Below the pieces are notes generated by a model. It saw only the letters and a list, made by a program, of their open reading frames with translations. It searched no databases and was not told where the DNA came from. This document shows, in pieces, positions 57,967-64,000 of a stretch of DNA of 64,000 bases. This DNA is from Pieris napi (taxonomy: Eukaryota > Arthropoda > Insecta > Lepidoptera > Pieridae): contig NC_062247.1 of assembly GCF_905475465.1 (NCBI RefSeq), positions 8,494,001 through 8,558,000 of the forward strand, read 5' to 3'. A program made the position numbers and the translations under genes. The stretch's first letter is position 1. Each line of letters starts with the position of its first letter.

Positions 57967-59425
57967 CACAGACTTTTCTATTTTTAATTCACGTTTTGAC
58001 AGCCACGTTACAACATTGTCAGTGTTGACAGGTGTAAAAAATAAAAGTAGTTTGTCTAGCGTGCCACAGAGTTTTGTCAATAGTAATGGTCATTGAAATT
58101 AAAACTAAAAAGATTGTTCATTCTTATTCTTCTCTTACTATAAAGGTAACTTTGGTCACAGAAAGAAAATCCTATTTGGGCATAGATGATGTAGGTACGT
58201 TTTATTACTACTACAAACATTTTTATTATAAAAACATATATTCTTATAGGTATGTTATCTAAAGCTGGCGGCTTCAACACATTTACACTTTGTGCTTGTG
58301 TAGTGTCTGTGAATAAGCGCGAGACGCGATGTCAAACTGAAATACAATCACAAATACATCACGAAAAGACTGTCCGTCTCTCTCGCGCTCGGTCAAGCTT
58401 ATGAGTATAAAAGAGACAGTTATTGTTTTTCTTTTGCTACTGTTTATGTTGATCTTTACTGTTTTATATTATTATTATTTTATACATGTTGATCTTTTTT
58501 CAAACATTACCAGGGCAATCTCGTGAAATGGTGCACAATGTTTTTAATTATATTAAGCATCTTATTAAAAACAGTTTTATGAAAAAATGTTATATTTAAT
58601 TTGACATCAGATGCGATTGGGGTTTCTATGAGGAGTATTGAAAGAATAGTTAGTGAAGTAAAAGTGAAGTGTGTTGATCTAGGTGGAGCTTATGTCGAAA
58701 AATGAAAAATTATTTACACAAACTACTCTTATACGTTCTTGGTCGGGCTTAGAACTTTTGGATCCACCCTCGTATGCACATAATATTTATATGTACTTGA
58801 CACATTTTTATTTATTTACAACCCACCCAACCTTACTAAAACCAGAGTAGACTAAAATATATAGCTTGGCAAAAAAGTAATATTTTTAAACATACTGTAT
58901 AGTGAAATTGCATTAGTGTGAGTACTGTGAACGCGCCAGCTTTCGATAACCGACCTATACCACCTTTAGTATGAAAATATGGTCGACAGCCACAGAACAT
59001 TATCGCCATCTTTGTTCTGCAGTGCATTTGACACAAGCCGAAACTATAAGCCTGGGACATCAGCTAACACCACAGCTTATAAAGTATGGAAGTCGTTCGT
59101 GCCGTTTTGTATAGAAATCAAGATTTATTTTAAATAATAGACTCGTTTATTATTATTATTATATTGTTTTGTAACATACTTTATGTAATACGCTTTATTG
59201 ACGTAATATAAATAATGCGAATAGTTACAGATATATGTTTGTTTCTCTTATCATTTTAGCAGATGCGTTCATTTACCCTCTTTTTATTTTATTCGATATA
59301 TCATAATTATCGTTCGTAAGGAGTAAACTCCAATCGTGCGTCGTAGCTAACATACACACACTTTTTTTTTGAAAAATGCAACCATCCCATCAATATTTTT
59401 TATGACGTTGTCACGTTCAACTATC
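57053..59425. mobile_element. Possible DNA transposon with inverted ends around the duplicated repeat
   Basis: Left GACGTGACAACGTCTTATAA has an imperfect complement at 59399-59425 (TTTATGACGTTGTCACGTTC). A second inverted pair is GGAGTTTACTCCTTAAGAAA (57312) and CGTAAGGAGTAAACTCC (59317). Ends and interior suggest one non-coding element of about 2.4 kb, but the match is imperfect and no target duplication is seen. Confidence 0.4.
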
Positions 59426-59457
59426 GTCAGTAAACCGACTTTACAGACAACCGATTT

Positions 59458-59850
59458 TTTATAGAACAGGGGGCAAACGGGCAGGAGCCTCACCTGATGT
59501 TAAGTGATACCGCCGCCCATGGACACTCTCAATGCCAGAGGGCTCGCGAGTGCGTTGCCGGCCTTTCAAGAATTGGTACGCTCTTTTCTTGAAGGACCCT
59601 AAGTCGAATTGGTTCGGAAATACTTCAGTGGGCAGCTGGTTCCACAAAGTGGTGGTGCGAGGCAAAAACTGCCTTGAATAACGCTCAGTTGTGGAACAGC
59701 GGACGTCTAGGTGATACGGGTGGAATTTCGTACTCTGACTCGACGTCCGATGACGAAACTCAGCTGCAGGTATTAATCCGAATAACCCCTCTGAACTCTC
59801 TCCATGGTAAATGCGGTAGAAGATGCAAATAATATCTATACAAGTTTTAT
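59458..59850 (-). pseudogene. CR1-like LINE ORF2 C-terminal fragment
   Basis: On the minus strand the frame reads RQFLPRTTTLWNQLPTEVFP then FDLGSFKKRAYQFLKGRQR, the widespread C-terminus of lepidopteran CR1-like RT proteins, with a stop near the 3' end. It joins the noncoding tail shared with 2444 and 36604. Only about 100 codons are present. Confidence 0.75.
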
Positions 59851-60019
59851 CTATATAAATCTTAAAATTCTATTTCAAAGAAATATTTTACTTCAGAGCC
59901 GTCAATTATTTGTCTAATGATTAAAACATCGTTCTATTATCGAAAGCGTTCTACGCTTTTCATGAGCTTTACACAACATCAAACGCGATCAATCGATCGA
60001 TAGATCAATAGTTATTAAT

Positions 60020-60152
60020 TAAGATGGACATAAAATCAAATAGATAGATATAAAACAAATAGATAGATATAAAATCAAATAGATAGATATAAAATCAAAT
60101 AAATAGATATAAAATAAATAGATAGATATAAAATCAAATAGATAGAGGTAAA
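60020..60152. repeat. Minisatellite of about 20 bp beside TIMP exon 5
   Basis: About six units of the form AAATAGATAGATATAAAATC, with small length changes, end directly at the donor/stop of TIMP exon 5. The last unit is altered to GATAGAGGTAAAATCTTACC. Confidence 0.85.
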
Positions 60153-60155
60153 ATC

Positions 60156-60278
60156 TTACCTAGTCCACCTGCACCGCCTGTCCCTATCGTGTAAGCAGAT
60201 GCCGTGTCGTTCGTAGCACTCGTCGAAGCCTGCGACACATGTGTTTGGAGACTTCGTACTGCGTCGGTTTATGTGCAC
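60156..60278 (-). CDS. Timp: TIMP exon 5: stop codon or splice donor
   Basis: The exon ends RCRWT then ACT AGG TAA, so the frame stops after RCRWTR. The same bases form a good donor, TAG|GTAAG at 60160/60159, which would lead to a sixth exon that I cannot find downstream. The odd Cys number and the KC-like end of the fly protein favour another exon; the immediate stop favours ending here. Confidence 0.7.
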   Translation of the reverse strand: MHINRRSTKSPNTCVAGFDECYERHGICLHDRDRRCRWTR

Positions 60279-62847
60279 CTGGAATAAAGTGATACTGTTT
60301 ACAAAATTGTCTTAAGTAGGTTTTATTTGTATCGCACGAGTGTTTTACATAGTTATTATAGACTATTTTACTTAATCTGATAACTTGGTATTGGCACCTC
60401 GTGGGTTTTTAGGAGTTATCGTTATTTCTGTCTTAAAAAAAACAATGGCGCGTCATACTTTAAGGTCTGGGCATCAGATTTCTGTATCTGTCTCATGATC
60501 CATTGTCAATCTAAATAGGCAAGTAGGTCAGATCAGCCTCCTGTGTCTGACACACGCCGTCGACTTTGGTAATGGTAAATGCGCACATAGAAAGAAAGTC
60601 CATTGGTGCACAGTTGGGGATCGAACCTACGACCTAATGGATGAGTAGCACGCTGAAGCCACTAGGCCAACACTGCTTATACAATACCAAGAAATAAATA
60701 AAAAAGCTTTAGTCTCAATTAAGGTTATTATTTTGCTCAGATTACGAACGTAATAAGAGGTATTAAGAGAGATTATCGGCCTTGTTCCTCGAAATTTGCA
60801 AGACTTGGATATTTTAATGCTTGTTTATGTACTTATAAATGTTCGCATATAAGACGTCCTGCTCCAAATCTGCATGAAGACAAATATTCATAAAGATTAT
60901 GCATTATTTTCGTCTTCTATATACAAGCATTACCTGGTATATTAAACAATACAATTAGTAAATAATGTAGTTTTAGTTTTTGAGAAAGAAGTTCTTGTTA
61001 GAAAAAAAATAATATTGTAGGATTGATCGTCAATTTTTTTGTTTGATTTTAACCTAATAAGAAGTTTTTAAACTTTTCATGTCTTAAGCACCGTTTTATC
61101 TAAAATCCTCATCTGTATCTTCTTTTCATCACAGATTTAGCCAAATTTGACACGAATGTCTGAATTAGACTAATTTAGTTTTTTATAAATACTGTCATAC
61201 TGACGTTAATTTTGTAAAAAAAATATAATCAATAGAAGTTACCTTGCACGTGCAGCCCTGTCTATACAAAACACGGAAGCCTTTCCTCTGTCTAGGCGTG
61301 ACCTCCCGCCATTTGTTGATGTAGCTACACAGCTGGACGTGTGCTTGCAGGTGCATCACGCGACCTGCATTATACAACATATTATCGTACCAACGACTGA
61401 ATACAAATTCAAAGAGTATAAAAAGCAATTGTGGCCAGTATGTCAATTGTCAATTTCAAATTTGGAATGCAAGTTTTAGTTCCTATTGGCGCTTTGAGAA
61501 GAAAGTCATAAACGTGCAATTACTATTGCGTCGTTATCACTTGCAAGTTATTATGACAATTTTAATAATCGAATTAGGTAGGTTAATAATATATTTATCT
61601 CAAGAACTTTAGCTGCTTTATCAATGTAAAAGGGCATTAAAGATACACATGAGCCTAGTAGAGTAAAATAAGGTCGACTGATGGCGACTCGCAATATTAA
61701 GTTTCTCATGTAAAAAATCATAATTTTGTTCTTTAAACCTTATATTGTGCGATTACTCGAAAGAGTTCTAGAAATCATCTACTATTACCTTTTTTAAATT
61801 TGTTATTTCGAATTATTGTTAGATCTAAAAATTATGAGTATTTAAATTGACCCCAGACCACCAGCGTTTCTTTCACATAAATAAAATAAATATGAATTGT
61901 GGTTTACCCGTAATGACATAGGTCTCTCGAGGCTGTAGGCTAACACCGCATAATGAATCCTGTGAAGGCGTCAAAATTCGACCTGATTTTAAAGCTAAAG
62001 CTGCCTTTGGAGTTGCCTGAAAACAAATTTCAGTTATTATATCCTAAACTGCCATATTGTCTTGTATACAAATCTCGGATCGAAGTCAAAAAAAAAGGGT
62101 GCGTGTAGGTACTTATGTACGCGCGGAAGAAGTTATAGCATTGGCATTATTAAAAGTAGTTTTTGATTGCATGCAAATAATTAATTACAATTAAATAATC
62201 AAAGACTGGAAAAGGAGTCATTATAGTCAATAAAGTTCAGTTTACATTTGAAAAATTAAATAAATAAATATTTATTATTATTCTCTTACATTAAGTGTAA
62301 CATACATTCTATTATTATTCGAATGTTGTTTTTAAATTATGTCCAATGCCGTAGCATCTTCCGTGGGCAACTTCATACTGATAATTTTGTGTCACGGCTT
62401 CGAAAGCAAGAAAAAGAACTTAAACAGATATACGAGTACATACCTTAAAAACGCTTCGGATTTTCACTTTGTAAGCGTCGTAGAAATCTTTGCCTCTAAA
62501 CAATCTTTGAACTCGTCCAACAATTACTGAAATATTACGCACTCATTAAAAATTAATATGATTTAACAAAGTCAGATATTTTGTTATAATTATTCCGATA
62601 TATGCAGTAGTATCTGTGTATATATGTTTTATTTGTCTAGGAGATTGAAATTAAGACCCAAATAATATATGTATTGTCTGTTTTTTATTAGTGTTAACTT
62701 GCGTAAGAAATATTTAAGTATATTATATTGCATACCAAAGTCACTGTTACAAAAGTGTGTCTGTGGATGTTCAAGCGTGCACGAACAAGCGTCGCTGGTG
62801 CGCCAGCTCGCTGCCACCAGTGCTATCGTCAGCAGTCTAGTCAGCAT
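60156..62847 (-). CDS. Timp: Tissue inhibitor of metalloproteinases, 5 exons, nested in synapsin
   Basis: Exons: 62847-62736, 62526-62444, 62016-61908, 61364-61243, 60278-60156, with AG/GT junctions and matching phases; 182 residues if the TAA at 60158-60156 is used. It is a secreted inhibitor whose N-terminal Cys chelates the catalytic zinc of matrix metalloproteinases. Signal peptide 1-20 (MLTRLLTIALVAASWRTSDA) is followed directly by CSCTLEHPQTHFC, the TIMP reactive edge. Further family signs are YKVKIRSVFK, SLCGVSLQPRETYVIT, VQLCSYINKWREVT, GCTCK and RCRW. The mature part has 11 Cys where vertebrate TIMPs have 12. The N-terminal inhibitory domain is complete and the C-terminal domain is short. 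TIMP genes lie inside synapsin introns in flies and vertebrates, which supports both calls. Confidence 0.92.
60464..60676 (-). repeat. tRNA-derived SINE
   Basis: A nearly complete copy: GGTCTGGGCATCAGATTTCT end, CTGACACACGCCGTCGACTT, AAGTCCATTGGTGCACAGTT, reversed B box GGGGATCGAACC and A-box part AGCCACTAGGCCAACACTGC. It lies in TIMP intron 4. Confidence 0.8.
62091..62400. repeat. Dispersed repeat, second copy, in TIMP intron 2
   Basis: It matches 39235-39480 in long blocks (see that entry), with an inserted AT-rich stretch near 62255-62335. Confidence 0.75.
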
Positions 62848-63671
62848 GCTCTCTCCGATTATCTGGAATGTAAAAAAATATTAATAATGGGTGGTTTTGA
62901 TTATCTGAAGTAATTGATTTTTCTAGGTTATTAAAAAAGCAATATGTGTCACCAGCCAGGATTTTTAAAGCTATATTTTTTTGTTATTCTATAATAATAT
63001 GTTCTGTGGTTTAAGTTTCCCGCGAATTTCATTACCAGAATACATATCCATAGAGTACGTTTTTGGCTATAGACAAATATATGTGTAGCAACCTACAATT
63101 GTTTTATAGATGAACCGCGTACGACGTATATGTCGTGTGTATTATTTATTATATGACAGATATTATAAGAATTGTTATAGTAATTATTTAACGTTCACGA
63201 TAAAACCTTGAGCCTATTTGTAGAACTTTGCTTCGCAAATTATGTCAAGAGTCGAGATTAGTTTATAATAAAAGAAAAAGTCTTTGAGGGCGCAATCAAG
63301 ATATTTTATGAATATTTTGAATCCATTCAAATTTGACCTAAAAACGGCAAATAAAAATGATTTATATTCGTTCTTTATCACCAGATTTTGCATAAGACGT
63401 AATAAAATTTAAACCTTCTTTTTTATGGTAACACCTTGCGTGATTTTTACAATATAGCTTTATGGCCGGGATAAACTTTTTATTAGACGAATACAGCGGC
63501 TCAATAAAATATCAACTATAGCTATTTATAGGTACATGATCGGATAGCGTTCGATTAATACGTTTAACTCAAATGATTACACGTGTGTCATATAGGTAAC
63601 AAAATGTATACCTACTTATGAACGTCAAAAAATATATATGAAATGATTCTAATTTTACATTTACTGCCAGT

Positions 63672-63745
63672 TCTCAAATCAAGGACGTAGAACGGAAGAG
63701 AAGAACTGGCAATAAACTCTCCGCCACTCTTTTTAATCGCCAAGT
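63672..63745. repeat. Dispersed repeat, copy 3 of 3
   Basis: CAAATCAAGGACGTAGAACG and CTCCGCCACTCTTTTTAATC match 7107-7190 and 43960-44022. Confidence 0.55.
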
Positions 63746-63750
63746 CCGTA

Positions 63751-63842
63751 GGAGTGTCTTAATTGCGTACACAGAAAGAAAAGATGCCGGGACTTTAACC
63801 CACTAAGGGATGAAAGACACTTAGATACTAGAGTAACACTGC
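63751..63842 (-). repeat. SINE fragment
   Basis: GTACACAGAAAGAAAAG, CACTAAGGGATGA and AGAGTAACACTGCTT correspond to the reversed head of the tRNA-derived SINE family; the B box is decayed. Confidence 0.5.
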
Positions 63843-64000
63843 TTCGTCACCTCTCCTTAAGCGTTCTTTTCTAGGTGAGCTGATAAGTTCGTAGGCTAAC
63901 GAAAAGCCTTTTTTCATAGTATTTGATTTGATTATTTAATTTAGTTGCCTTCGAGAGCGATATAACGATAATAGCGGTCATACAATTTTTTATAGTACGA

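Larger units (their letters stand above)
60279..62735 (-). other. Timp: TIMP introns 1 to 4
   Basis: The introns are 62527-62735, 62017-62443, 61365-61907 and 60279-61242. Intron 2 holds the dispersed repeat at 62091-62400, which reaches within about 45 bp of exon 2. Intron 4 holds the SINE at 60464-60676. Nothing else is recognised. Confidence 0.75.
52995..64000 (+). other. Syn: Synapsin intron 7 (open to the right edge)
   Basis: No synapsin-like exon encoding the ATP-binding part is found after 52994, so this intron runs beyond 64000. It contains the TIMP gene on the other strand, a palindromic MITE, a duplicated minisatellite repeat, a LINE fragment and SINEs. In about 53.0-55.4 kb and 62.9-63.6 kb I see nothing else. 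Confidence 0.7.

Noticed and set aside
58836..59060. A Cys-rich minus-strand frame downstream of TIMP, considered as a last TIMP exon
   Set aside because: No acceptor in the right phase and no RCRW-following or KC-like end could be supported.

Overview
This window is animal genomic DNA, almost certainly from a moth or butterfly. It is AT-rich, its genes are split by GT-AG introns, and it carries repeats typical of Lepidoptera: tRNA-derived SINEs, short Helitrons of the form A|TC...CTAG|T, R1-clade and jockey-clade retrotransposons, and many MITEs. No species is claimed. All reading was done by eye, with no database search.

Three host genes could be assembled exon by exon with every intron phase consistent. 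(1) A zona pellucida (ZP) domain membrane protein lies on the minus strand, 381-32833: 11 coding exons, 390 residues, with a signal peptide, ZP module, transmembrane helix and cytoplasmic tail. Its first intron (7394-32773, about 25 kb) holds two large retrotransposons. (2) The 5' half of synapsin lies on the plus strand from 42358 or 42523: seven coding exons up to 52994, with the rest beyond the right edge. (3) A TIMP (tissue inhibitor of metalloproteinases) gene lies on the minus strand, 60156-62847, inside the synapsin intron that starts at 52995. TIMP nested in synapsin is the arrangement known from Drosophila and from the vertebrate SYN/TIMP pairs.

Layout: 0.4-7.4 kb, ZP exons 11 to 2; 7.4-32.8 kb, ZP intron 1, with an R1-clade element at 10137-16671 (15-bp target duplication, one frameshift in ORF1) and a jockey-clade element at 18235-22362 (13-bp target duplication, ORF1 and ORF2 open), plus MITEs and LINE remnants; 32.8-42.3 kb, the space between the two divergently transcribed genes, with hAT, mariner, LINE and Helitron pieces; 42.3-53.0 kb, synapsin exons 1-7; 53.0-64.0 kb, synapsin intron 7 with TIMP, a nearly perfect palindromic MITE and a duplicated minisatellite-bearing repeat.

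I found no bacterial-type operon, CRISPR array or clear new enzyme system. The most interesting points are the unusual synapsin start (no ATG near the conserved N-terminus, with an in-frame CTG in good context), the phosphosite Arg codon split by an intron, the uncertain TIMP C-terminus beside a minisatellite, and a hairpin MITE family whose two arms share the same variants within a copy.
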